From Melampsora larici-populina 98AG31 (Eukaryota; Basidiomycota; Pucciniomycetes; Pucciniales; Melampsoraceae): 64,000 bases of DNA. The notes beneath the pieces are model-generated. The model did not search any database. It saw only the letters and a program-made list of their open reading frames with translations, and was not told where the DNA came from. A program made the translations under genes and the position numbers. Of this stretch, positions 23,747-34,999 are shown piece after piece. The first letter of the stretch is position 1; every line of letters starts with the position of its first letter. Where the stretch lies: assembly GCF_000204055.1 (NCBI RefSeq), contig NW_006768775.1:1519532-1583531 (forward strand). Direction: 5' to 3'.

Positions 23747-25032
23747 ATGAGTCAAGCTATATCCTTCACCTCTAAGGTTTCATTAACCCCTTATCATTCA
23801 TTCACAAAACTTTTAAATCAACTTCAAAAATATAACATACAGGAGATTCACACTCCTAATGTCATCTTTCGTTTTTCATTCAAAAATAGGAGTCTAACTT
23901 TTCTTTTTGATTTACTTTTTAATCTTTTTCAAACTTTCATTTCGACATTGATTATTTTTATCAAAATATTTCATTATTCAATCATTTCTATATTCTTGAT
24001 TTTTTTCATTCGAATTCTTAATTTCTTACAAATCATTCCCAGGTTAAATTATCATCATGAACGTAAGTTATATTTCTATCAGTTTAGTTTTTCGTATTTT
24101 TTTCTATAACGATTTTTCGTACATTTTGTGATCTTTTGATTCCCGGGGTTTTCTCCTATCCATAATCAAGGAACTTGATATTCTAGAATGATTTTTTAAA
24201 CTTTGTAGCGCTGTGGTCAAGATTGTTCTTCATTATTGTAACTCCTATATAGAGACTGAATATCTTCTTTTTTTTCTCAAACCGAACCAAGATAAAAAGA
24301 AACTAATTCTCATTTTTTCTGCAACTCTTCTTCACATCACATAATCAACCAAACCAAAACGACGATCATTTGGATAATCTTTCGTGAACAGACTCTAATC
24401 GAAATGAAATGAAAACATCAAAACAAGCACAACAAATGCAAGAAATTCCGATTTATGCTATGGCTCATGTACCACCATTTCCAAGAAAATCAACTTCAAA
24501 TCAACTTCAATCATCATTACCACCCAATTTTGTAGAATCAATCAGATTAAATTCAAAAATGAATACCGAAGGAATCATTGATACCCAATTTGAACAGACA
24601 TATTCTAGATCATCACCATCATTATCATATCCCTCTTCAGCACCATCATCATATACTTCTTCAGCACCATCATCATATACTTCTTCTTCAACAGCAACAT
24701 CATATTCTTCAACAGATTCATCAGATTCGAATTTAGACATTCCAAGGATCAGAAGAAGAAAAAAGAAACTTTCGAAAATTAGGATGTCTACTAGAAATCG
24801 ATTTGAAAGGTTTGAAAGCTCATCTGATGGTGATGGTGATGCAGATGTAGAAAAAGATGAAGATGAAGATGAATCTAAAATAATCTCAAAGATTAAACAT
24901 CGAAAATTAAAGAAAATCAATTCATCAAAATCTTTAAATTATCATTCTCAACTTCGATTTCAACTTCATTCAATTTGGATCTTGATTTGTTTAATCTTTT
25001 CAATGACGTTTTTTAAATTCCAATCTACTTAA
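23747..25032 (+). CDS. Putative membrane protein with Ser/acidic-rich middle and C-terminal anchor
   Basis: The strongest part is 24409-25032 (about 207 codons): a Ser/Thr/Tyr-rich stretch with SSAPSSYTSSAPSSYTSS repeats, a basic RRRKKK patch, an acidic DGDGDADVEKDEDEDES run, and a C-terminal hydrophobic segment LHSIWILICLIFSMTFFKF that would tail-anchor it. Upstream, 23747-24062 is open, strongly hydrophobic (several Phe/Ile/Leu helices), and ends at a GTAAGT donor in phase 1. The acceptor at 24391 joins it in frame (HHE | HSNRNEMKTSK), giving about 317 residues with a 329-nt intron. The upstream exon could instead be T-rich untranslated leader read by chance. Family unknown. Confidence 0.45.
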
Positions 25033-26169
25033 AAGACTTATAGGTATCTTTTGCTACAAGATGACTTGGTATTTCAAAACATTTGATCATTATTTTTTTA
25101 CAGTTATTTGTTTCCACAAGATCTAATTTCACTTCAGTTTGATTCAACTTGAATGTTTCTTTTCCTTCAACAAAAATCAATGTCTTTAACTTTTGTTTAT
25201 TCCCTAATCTCTTCACTCTTAAGACTTAATAAACAAACTAGTCTTCAAAAAGAATTTTCTTTTGTGGTTCCATAACTTTATTTAATTTCCTTGACTCTGA
25301 GCATATTCTTTTGTTTAGACATTTTAATTTTTTTCTTTGATACACAAAAAGTAAATCAACTTTCATATTCTTTGTTTTAGCATTTGTATACAAATTATAA
25401 TAATAAAAATCTTATTCTTCCACAAATCAGTTTCTTTGACTTCTCTTCTATAGAGAATCCTGTTTTATTTGCTTTGTAATTTATATTATACATAGATATC
25501 TTTTATATTTATAAATCTAGATGTGATGTAAAATTGAGATGATAAAAAAGTAAATTCTTAAAATGATTGGTTTTTCAATGGCACCGTCCAGAAAAAGTGA
25601 ACAAAAATTGGTGGTATAGTCTACTAATGAGAGCCATTTGAAGCCCTCGCTCCTGTCTACCAACATTGAGCACACACCACCATTTACTCTCGAGTGTTCT
25701 TGGAAAAGCACCCAGTCCCCACCCTTCATTACATACTTCAGGTGTCAATTGTGGGGTGCTGGCGGCGTGCACATATGCATGTCTTTGCTCCCCGTTCGGC
25801 CCCGCTGGCGCATCTTTTTGACTTACCCAGCGACCACCGCGGGGCCAGCACTCACTCGATTCAGTGACGGGCGGGTCTTGGTACCGCGGGCAGCGGGAAG
25901 CACTGCCCTTTCAACTTTTTTTTCAGAAGTTCAGAATAGCTTTCCTCAGCCTAGAACTTGAAGTACATCAGACGACGGCATTCAAGTCCAATCGTAAAGT
26001 AAGTCCCTTTTCACATATTTTCCATCACGGGATTTCATATCTCAACCACGCATTTAAAAGCCTGTTACTTCTGTCAACTTTTCTTAACCGTCTAGATCAG
26101 ATCTCGAACAAAGAGATTACGAACTATAAAGAGTGATCCAGTTTACCTATATACGACAGTTTAATAGGG
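25033..26169. other. Intergenic region with GC-rich insertion
   Basis: AT-rich 3' flank to about 25560, then an abruptly GC-richer block at about 25640-25930 with inverted GTGCTGGC/GCCAGCAC segments. No gene is supported; the block may be an inserted repeat. Confidence 0.4.
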
Positions 26170-26804
26170 ATGGAGAGACCGCCTGGAACTCTACAACAAC
26201 AACAAGCGGCCTTCATCATGACTTCACTGAATCTAGTTGCTCCTAGAGAAGTCTTAAGCTCAGATAATTTCGAAGACTGGACATCTTGCATTAAGATGGG
26301 GCTCGAGTCAATATCTTTCCATCAGTACCTTGTATCGGATCCCCTCACAGAGTATCCAGAACGAATCTTTGATGAAGTAGCTAGAAGATCGATTGTCAGA
26401 TGGTTATTACTCCAAATGGATTGTCTTCACCGATCACGTTACCAAAAGAAGATGACCATTTATACGTCTAAAGGTTCCGAATTGGAAGACCTTCCTGCTA
26501 AATTGTGGAAAGCCATTTTTGATGATCATTCAAGACAATCGGAACACTACAGGGCGATTAACCCTGCATTTTTTAGGGTAATATCTTTACTTATAAACTT
26601 TGGATATGTTTTATATTTTCAAAGCATGTTGAATTCAAGTTTTCCAAATATTCATTCTACTTGGTTTTTTTGACAGGCGATGTCGTCAAGTTATCTTTCA
26701 AGATGAACCAAAATCGTGGAAACTCTGTAACTTTATACATGGACTTCTTATTTCACAACTTCTTGAAATTCAATCTTAAAAATCGACTATGTATACAAAA
26801 TTAA
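26170..26804 (+). pseudogene. Solitary Copia-type Gag-like gene remnant
   Basis: The frame 26170-26580 encodes a Gag-like N-terminus: Gln-rich start, then SSDNFEDWTSCIKMGLESI and PAKLWKAIFDDHSRQSEHYR, the pattern of Copia/UBN2-type Gag (DUF4219/UBN2 families). A GTAATA donor after FFR at about 26580 and an acceptor at 26677 are present, but the phase gives only nine more codons. The obvious continuation (SFKMNQNRGNSVTLYMDF, about 26680-26804) is in another frame. No protease, integrase or RT follows. I read it as a degenerate or relic Gag; it might also be a short domesticated gene ending at the early stop. Confidence 0.6.
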
Positions 26805-27453
26805 TGAGTTCAGAAGATCAACTTCTCAAGTGTAACCATCTGACTTGAATAAGACTTTTATCTTGTTGCTTTTTGTTACTTGAGAATATGATTCACGTTC
26901 ACTCGAAGAAGAATATGTAGTTCAGGTTGAGTTAATGTAGATTAAAAAACACTTTACGAAGGCTTGATATTGACATAATTGTCTTTGATGATTCAACTCA
27001 AATGAGTTTTTTAACTTTACAAGAGTTATAATGGTTTGATGAGCATATCAACAGGCATACCCTTCAGTGGTGATCTGGTCGATGTCAGGTGCAAGAGTGA
27101 GATGACTCAAGAGACTACACCTTTTGTTGCTGAAACTCCAAGAACTTGACCAGAATGCTTACTTGAGGTATGCATCATATAATTGATAGGTCTTCTGTTG
27201 CGTTATTAGCAACACTACTGGTCTGACATGGGTGGAGTGAAAAGATCGTATGCACATCCTGAATTGACGTCCTTTATTAACTGAACCATACCATCCAGGC
27301 AAGAATTTCCTTATTGCAAAAGACATCCCACATTATCTTCTACAGCAGGCTGGATTTGGTATTCAACTATCATCAACAGAATATTTTTTTAGATTCCATA
27401 AGTGGAAGAAGAAGAGCATCAAGTTAAAAGATTGAAGAGAAGTCGAGTCTTGG
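26805..27453. other. Intergenic region
   Basis: Nothing recognisable; AT-rich with no long open frame. Confidence 0.5.
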
Positions 27454-27994
27454 TTTGATAGCGCATAGGATTCCTTGAGAAGTGGGCGCACAATTGCTAT
27501 GAAGAGATCAACTTCCAAACATCGTCCAACAGATCCCATCTACTCATGAGTAGAGGAGCTCTGTGAAGATATTTTGAACACGTCTCAAATAACTTACATT
27601 GGAACGTAGAGCGGCCGGACTCCGCGTCGAATGATCCTTGAAATTCATCACGAGGGAGAAGCTGCCTGATGTGTTCACGTGCAGACAGCTATAGAGAGCA
27701 TAGATATGATGGGCCATCATCACACGCAAATGAACCGATCCCTATGATCTTGTAGCTGTTACTAAAGTAGAATGTACAATATCACCTCCACCGCCTTGAA
27801 TGTTTGTAGAACGAACCGATCACCTCCCGAGCTCGGATTCAACGCGTCCAAATGATCATCCTTGTTCCCACGCGATGTAGATGATCAGGATTTGGACTCT
27901 ACTCATGAGTAGATAGGATCTGTTGGACGATGTTTAGAAGTTGATGTCTAGCAATTGTGCGTCCACGTCTCAAGGAATTCTATGCGCTATCGAA
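27454..27994. mobile_element. Foldback element with about 98-bp inverted arms
   Basis: The left arm 27454-27553 and right arm 27899-27994 are reverse complements at roughly 90 percent identity with one 4-nt gap. Each arm ends inwardly in the perfect 14-bp palindrome CTACTCATGAGTAG (27540-27553 and 27899-27912). The 345-bp interior encodes nothing clear. The outer ends start TTTGATAGCGC; no clear target-site duplication is seen. The right end lies 6 bp before the TATA box of the downstream secreted-protein gene. Confidence 0.85.
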
Positions 27995-27999
27995 TGGTC

Positions 28000-28006
28000 T
28001 ATAAAA
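28000..28006 (+). promoter_or_regulatory. TATA box of the secreted-protein gene
   Basis: TATAAAA lies 162 bp before the start codon, followed by a pyrimidine-rich stretch typical of fungal transcription starts. It directly follows the foldback element. Confidence 0.65.
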
Positions 28007-28167
28007 CCAGAGCCTTTGTCTGACTTTCTCCTACTTTTTCATCACACACTCACAAGTATACAAACACAGAACTCCTCGTTATCAACTTCTTATTCCTATA
28101 ACTGAAACCTTTCCAATACCACTACAAATCTCGTCAAGTCATTTTCTAAGCCTTTGTGAAATACAAG

Positions 28168-28788
28168 ATGCGTTTCGGTCTCCAATCAATTGCTACCCTC
28201 GCTTTTGTGACTCTTATGAGTCCTGTCTTATCAAAGCGTGAGTGATGACTGAGTGGCTATCGAGTAAACCAACCAAAGCTGATCCAGATTCTCTTTATCT
28301 AGCCGTTGACTCAGAGGTCGCCCAAAGTAACTTTCTTTGCATCTCTTTCCCCAATCTATCGTGAATCACATCACTGATGTTATGTCCATTTTACAGATGC
28401 TCAAGTGGCTAGCAAAGAAATTTCAGAGAAATGGTTCACGAACCATTTCGGTACCGGCAGTCTGTCCTACAATTATTATGCCAATTTGGGCGGTTGCTTT
28501 GCAAATGGTCTACAAATCGTCAACTTCAATAATGTGAATTGTGTCTTCAGCGATTATAACACCTGCATTCCTGTCACTGGTGGCTGCCCCGGAGTGGTGT
28601 ACCCAAACGTGAATGACTACTTGAAATACCTCGTGAATCCCTACCAAACTATCAACGGTTGGAGAATCTACCGCGGTCCTGGTTCTTTAGGTTTTTACCA
28701 AGGGTACAATACTTTTGGTGTATTCCCTTGGTCCAGCGTAGGAAGCTTCAGCAACTATATCACCACTGTTCGACAACCGTTTTGGTGA
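28168..28788 (+). CDS. Small secreted protein, candidate effector
   Basis: Exons 28168-28237, 28303-28326 (24 nt) and 28397-28788 give 161 residues; both junctions keep phase (SK-P, Q-N). The first 22 residues (MRFGLQSIATLAFVTLMSPV then LS) form a classic signal peptide. The mature protein is small and rich in Tyr, Phe, Gly, Asn and Trp, with four Cys (GGCF, NCVF, NTCIP, GGCPG) that could pair, and no membrane segment or GPI site. Short secreted Cys- and aromatic-containing proteins without known domains are typical rust effector candidates, but that role is inference. A TATA box and short 5' leader precede it. Confidence 0.8.
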
Positions 28789-30240
28789 AAAATAAGCCAT
28801 TAATGGCTATGGTACGTCTATCAAATCTCATCTTTGACCTTGTCTCGCTCGACTGATTATTCTGCTTTTCTCCAACATACAGTCCTCCCTTTAAATATAG
28901 TTTATCTTATCTTGATTTTTGTTTTCTCATTATCTAGGTTGTGTGTGTTATTGTGTTGCTTTCCATATGTTCATTAAAATTTTCAATTGTGAATAAATTG
29001 CTTGGCTTAAGTTTTTGTGACTGTGAACAAATCAAATCCTATGTCCTCGTCTCTCTGTTGAAGTCACCATTTGGCTGCGCGGCATGGTGCGACTTCCTGC
29101 CAACTTTGCAGTATCAATTGAGTATGCATTGAAAAGTGTAAGGGCAATGGGCTTCTGAGTCGTCTTAGATGGAAAGACTAACAACAAAACCCTGTCATAA
29201 TTGGTGGTGCTTATGAACTCAGTCTAATTTTTCTGCTTCGAATCTTCAATACTTGCCTCTCGGCGCCGCTTCTTACTACTTGTTGTGGCAGTCATTGATC
29301 TCCGAGTTGAAGTTTGTCTTTATAGCATATATTGGAGTGTGCGTCTCCAGCATTGGGAGATCCGCAAGTTCAAATGTGTGATATTCTCGCACATTGAATG
29401 GCCATGATGTACCTTGTGAGTCTTTGTTGTCTAGCTTCATGCACTGGCTGACATCACGGTAGGAAGTCTCTAATTGCTGTGATCTTATGTACGCATCTTG
29501 CTGTGATATGAGGTCATATGGTATCATATATGATTACCTCATCACAGAATTGATTTCATGTTGTATGGTGGTTATGAGGACTTTTTTGGACTGAAAACTC
29601 TTTCAACTCACGCAAACTTTACGATAAAACACTCCCACCATAGTGGGTGCTCTAACTCATTCACCCGGTTCTCTCGCAGGGCCTACAGCTCGTCCTAACG
29701 CTAAAATACCAACAGGTCCACTATGGACCTGTTTTAGACCTGCGGTCCGTACGGCTGCGTCAAGTCTTGCACTTCGAGAAACTTGCAACTTTCGAGACCT
29801 GGGACAAGTTCCGACTCACACATCCTCATGCGACCACATCATGAATATCGTGATGAATCTTACCCCGCTCGGGAATGACTGTGGAGACTGTGCATGCGAT
29901 TTGGGATCTTCATACCAGAGGTTTTCAATGGCATTGAGCAGATATTTACATCATCGAATCTGACATATGCTGCGCTCAAAGAGGAAGGTCCACGGATGAG
30001 CCATGTTTCATTGGCTCCTGGCTATGTGCAATATGCATGACCCAATCCAAAGGTGTGAACGGTGAATCTGATTGAGGATCTGAACCCTGAATGGGTTTCA
30101 TTTGAGCTTGCACCTGGGCCGGTCGAACATCCCAATAATGGTACTTGGTGGGAAAAACCTGTTGACTCAAGAATTAATGCACTAGTGCTATTTGCATACT
30201 AGGTAGTGGAAATATTTGTCGATCGTTCGTTTTCTCGCAG
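28789..30240. other. Intergenic region and unresolved 5' end of the K+ channel gene
   Basis: No firm gene. A stretch at about 30046-30200 is open in the + frame (reading NPEWVSFELAPGPV ... GTWWEKPVDSRINAL) and could be an upstream exon of the channel gene, but I cannot place an ATG or a good donor. Confidence 0.35.
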
Positions 30241-33200
30241 TTGGGTCTCTTCGAAGTTCGGTTGCCACTCAGTGTCTTCGTCTACTTATCAACTTCTCTT
30301 TACCTCGGCTGGCCGTTGACCCGATTCCGTGACCTCGCAAGCCAAGGCCAACTCATCCAATACCCGTCACTCATTTTCAATTTATATAGGGTGATGGGAT
30401 TTTTAACAGCCGTTGGTCTTGCAAGTCTGATTCCTCGTTACACAGCTCGTCGTCTCTTCAAAAGGTCCAAGAATCGAGCGAACACAAATCAAAAGGACGA
30501 ACCATGTCACCCTCGTCGCAAGTCCCATCGTTGGGCCCCTCTCTTTGCTGGACTCACCTCCCCCTTCTCTATACTTCTTGAAATACCGGCTCTCACCGAA
30601 CATTTTTATAAAGGGTCAGTTTGCCTTCTTCAGCATCATCCGGTCTTCAAGTGTCTTGAAAGCCCATTTCTGAACCGATTTCAATCTTCAGGCCTGATCA
30701 AGGGGTCTTCACGCCGGACATCTTGCCCTCGACCTTTTTGGTTACTGCACTCGTGCTGTCATTAATCTCGGTACGGGATGAATCTTTGCCTTCATTACAA
30801 GCAGCCGTGTACGCTCAGTGGTATGGCACCTGACACTTCTTGGACTCACCAGGGATTTGTGGCCAACTTGGCATTGATAACTCGATACTTTGAACATCGG
30901 CCGCAAATAAGCACCTTGACAGCCATTGGGTCCTTGACAATTCATGACTTGATCAATCTGTCAATTCTCATCGTCTCTCCTATTCAATTAGGGTTAGCCT
31001 TTCAATGAGCATGATATCAGTTTGTTGAAACAAAGAAGATCGCGAATACTGATGATGCGTTTGAATCACTTAGAACAGTTAGAAGTGATCAAAGGTATGC
31101 ATTCCATCGATTGGCTTTTGTGTCAATCGTTGATCAATGATTCCACACTTATCTCTGACTTTCATTTTTATGTGCGCCACCAGCTTGGGCTATGGGTATT
31201 GGCTGCTTGTTGCCAGGTTTGCACATATCTTTACCATAGGAGCATCACCTTCATATTGATACCTTCCTTTCTCTGAAACTTTATTTCTGGTGCAGTTCGA
31301 TTATTTCGGTAAGCTGTAACACTGCCCTAATTTATGATTACTGTTTAGTGGATAATTTCAGAGCAAAAGGTGTGTACATTTGTGATTTCCTGATTTCCTG
31401 CAGAACCTAACTTTGGTTTTATAGGTTCTGGCCTGACAAACAAACAACGCTCATTGGTCATTGCATGTATGGCGCTGGTGATGTATATCGGCTTTGGAGC
31501 CTTGATCTTCATCTTTCTCACAGAAGATAACATCAAGTTCATCGATGCGTTGTACTTTTGCGTCTGTACGGTGTCAGTTGGATCTATATATATATCATGT
31601 TCTCAATTTTTGAGCACCATCCGACGGACAAGAAGATGAATGTTGACATTATTTTATAATATTTACTTCAAGTACAACTGTTGGATTTGGAGATGTGATT
31701 CCCACCAACACTGGCTCCCGAATCTTTGTCTTTTTCTTCGCTATCTTTGGGATCATCACTTTGGGTCTCACTATCAATACTGCTCGGGAAACCATCATAG
31801 AAGGATTCGAGAGCTTGTGGCAAACTCGACGTAATGCGATCTTTGAATTTGCTCGTGAATACCGAACGGCCCGCAAAGCTGCTAAGAAGAGGTCATCCGG
31901 TGTCACAACAGGGCTATCAGTCGCATTGATGATGTCTGCTTCAGTCTCTGGAAGGAACTCATGTTTATCTGGAGCTCACTCACATAATCCACCGCCGTCG
32001 AACCGACCCCTATTCAGCGAAGCAGATAGGAAAAATTATCTACTAGCACATCGATTGGACACGGAAAACACGACGTCCACTTCCTCAATGGAAAATGTTG
32101 ATAATTTCAAATCATTCAGTGAAAGACTGCTCAAACAAGAGCGAAGGGAGTTTCAGACCAAGCTAGTGGTGGCGGCGGTTCTTTTCTCGTGTTTTTGGCT
32201 CATAGGTAGCTTCGTATGTCAGTGAGGGATCTATTAGTCTTCGATCAGACTCATGATTATATTCTCTCCCGGCTATGAGACTGACAATGAATGATTTGTC
32301 CTTCTGATCACTTAGTCAAGGTAACAGAAGGTACACACTCTATATTTACTAGAAGTCTCTCAAACAATTGACACTTCTCTCTTCCCATCGAAACAGGTTG
32401 GAATTACGGCCAGGCGCTTTACTTCTGCTACGTGGCATTCTTGACGTTGGGTAAGCCCTTCTTTGCCATGGTTTTGAGTGCTTTAAATTGTGTTGAAAGA
32501 AGACTCGCAGGTTATGGTGATATCACAGTCAAAACGCCTGCTGGTCGATGCTTTTTTATTGCTTGGTCTCTGATGGGGATCGCTAGCATGACTCTTCTCC
32601 TCTCTGGTCAGTCCTGACGCGATTATTCTCAATAAGAAATCATGCGGATCTTGCTGATATATGAAATCCAACAATTTAGTTTTGGCGGAAGGCTGGGAAG
32701 CCAAGTATAAGCGAATAATTAACAAGAAACGAAGACTTAACTCTCATAATTTCAGATTAATCAGAACCAAAGTCACAAGTCAAGAAGATTTAGAAAACGG
32801 ACCAAATCAGATGCAAACAGTCCCACTAGTCCCACCGATACCCGTTGTACTTGATTCTAGCCCAGAGGATCTTCCTCAGCGTTTGATTGATACAGCCCGG
32901 GGATTTTTCTCTCATGCCCAGTTTTGGATGGAAGGTAAAACGGGAAACCCACCACCTGCCCTATCAGAATTAATGGAGCAAGTGGGAGCGATTGATGGCA
33001 TTGAGAAATTTCGAGATAAAGGGGGTTTAGCAGAAAGAATGATGTCCGAAGATCGTCAAAAGATGCTCTTCTTGATGTCCTTTGCGCGTGAGTATTATTC
33101 CCCAAAGCCCTCTGGAATGTGAAGAATCCTCAGATATTTATGTGTGAAAGTGGTTCATTTTGTGCATCTGCACTTTCAGGGTCGTTGGAGGTGTTAATCA

Positions 33201-33878
33201 ACACGGCTGAAGAGACTGCGGAAGCTATGAGGGTGAAGATCGGAGAAGTCGATGGAGTGATGAGGCCACTCAGTCCCAACTCCTCAAACGCACACTCGAA
33301 TTCTCACCCAGAACACAACACTTCATCACTTACATTTGTAGAGCCATATGAGGTAGGCGCCTCGCAAGTCGGTAGTTTGATTGGTGTGGAAGAAAGGCTT
33401 GAAGTTATCCGAGAAGACGACGAAGGTGTGGAAAGACCCATTGATGAGAAAGTCAATCGTCACTCTGCCAATAAATCTCGAAACATTTCTGAGAATCAAG
33501 ATCGCACTGCAAACATCCAACCTGACAGGTGTCAGACCAGAGGTAAATCCACAAATCCGAATATGTGAATGCTCAAGCTAACCGAGATGTATTGTCGTTG
33601 TAGCAGAATACAATCGAGGCAAAGTACCGGATCTCCTACATCGTCCTTACTCGATTGACGATTTAATCCTACAAACGGCTCCCCGTCTTCTCAACCTCCG
33701 ACCCTACAAGCCAGAGTCTAGTGTGCTCGAGTATCAAGTTCCAGACCCCAGCTCTGAATTGCGCCATTCGAATATTCTATTGGAAGGTACCTCTGTTAAC
33801 CCTCCTACCACGCCATCTCGTCTTCAATCTACCCTGACAGACACGGAACCTGAAAGCTTTGATATGTGCCGTCTTTAA
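30241..33878 (+). CDS. TOK1: TOK-type two-pore outward-rectifier potassium channel
   Basis: Plasma-membrane K+ channel with two pore loops. Exons in order: 30241-30614, 30692-30770, 30853-30992, ~31024-31094, 31184-31216, 31296-31369, 31425-31572, 31673-32217, 32316-32330 (15 nt), 32397-32450, 32511-32606, 32680-33087, 33180-33542, 33604-33878; about 890 residues. Pore 1 filter is TTVGFGD, formed across the 31572/31673 junction. Pore 2 filter is TLGYGD across 32450/32511, preceded by EGWNYGQALYFCYVAF. Early membrane helices include APLFAGLTSPFSILLEIPAL and STFLVTALVLSLIS. The long C-terminal tail is cytosolic and acidic. All junctions from 31184 on keep phase; the 30992/31024 join does not in my model, and the N-terminal exon is not found. 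Confidence 0.88.
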
Positions 33879-34347
33879 TTTACATCCCATTCGCATCTTT
33901 TTTGACTTTGTATGAAGATCTTCTTTTGTATTGAAGCCGTAACCTTTTTGACCTTGTATCTTTGTTGTACCGAATTTGCGCATACAATAATTATTCATAA
34001 TTTCACGATTCTCATCACTTTAAGAATTCTTGTAATACTTTTGTATAAATATTCGGATCAAGTGATTGACCAACTTCGTCCACTTCTTCATCTTTCATAC
34101 AATTGTATATTTATTTACATACTCCAATTGACATATCTTACGAACTGATCATGATTTTAATGCAATATAAACATGGACACCACTTATCCTTGTTGAATTG
34201 ACAACGCGAGAGCGATCACGAGACGATCGCAACAGGCAACAAAGGACTGCACATCATCAGCATGAGCTGAGATCACGAATGAAATCCCGGGCATAAAATC
34301 TGCGGCCATCTTATTTTCTCATTGGCCCTTATGACTTGGATGCGATC

Positions 34348-34980
34348 ATGGATTGGAGCAAGCTTTTGAAATCATTTGATCAGTCCCAAGACTCCATCCA
34401 ACTTGTGTATAAGCGCATTCGCACTATTCGAAAAAAAGTATTTCAGCCGCTCGAATGGATGATATATAGCGACTCCACAGTCATGCTCATAACTCAATGT
34501 CCTCAATGGCAAAGAAAATCAAAACACCCAACAGGTTTGAGTAAAGGTATTTCTTCAAACTTAAGGAACTTCCTTGCTCCTCGTCAAGTTTGGTATTCTT
34601 TCATACTCACTTGTCCTCCACGAGAGAAGAAACATGAATCCATTCTGAATACTATACACTCAGTCTGTACCTCTGTGTCTGCTATGCTACATCATCCAGC
34701 ACGGAAACTAAAGCAGGAAGATTGTGCAAGGACCAGATTCAGGGACACTCACACGAGACGTTGCTACTGCAGAGGTAAGTTTTTTTTTTGGCAGATAGAT
34801 TCCGTAATTTAGATGTTCCTGTGCCTGAACCTGAAATGTGATGAATTGACAAAATCATAAGAAAGTTAACCTTCAGATTGGTATATAGAGCGCTTCAAAG
34901 AACTACGATTGCAAAGCTTTTTTAACTCTTCACCCAATTTAAATCCAATTCCTATCCTTCCCCATCATAATTTAAAGTAG
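34348..34980 (+). CDS. Hypothetical small basic protein, two exons
   Basis: Exons 34348-34774 and 34877-34980, about 176 residues. The donor CAGAG|GTAAGT and acceptor CCTTCAG join in phase, and the tail ends HHNLK then stop only 20 bp before the next gene's ATG. The protein is basic with scattered Trp/Cys and no signal peptide, and I do not recognise it. The closeness to the next start is unusual, and the second exon might instead be leader of that gene. Confidence 0.4.
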
Positions 34981-34999
34981 ACCTCAAAGCTAAAATAAA

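Noticed and set aside
24507..24920. Minus-strand acidic frame
   Set aside because: Antisense shadow of the Ser- and acid-rich gene on the plus strand.
31310..31424. Possible intron starting at the GTAAGC in the K+ channel
   Set aside because: Reading through gives SVSCNTALIYDY and KGSGLTNKQRSL, which fits the channel family; the intron is only 31370-31424.
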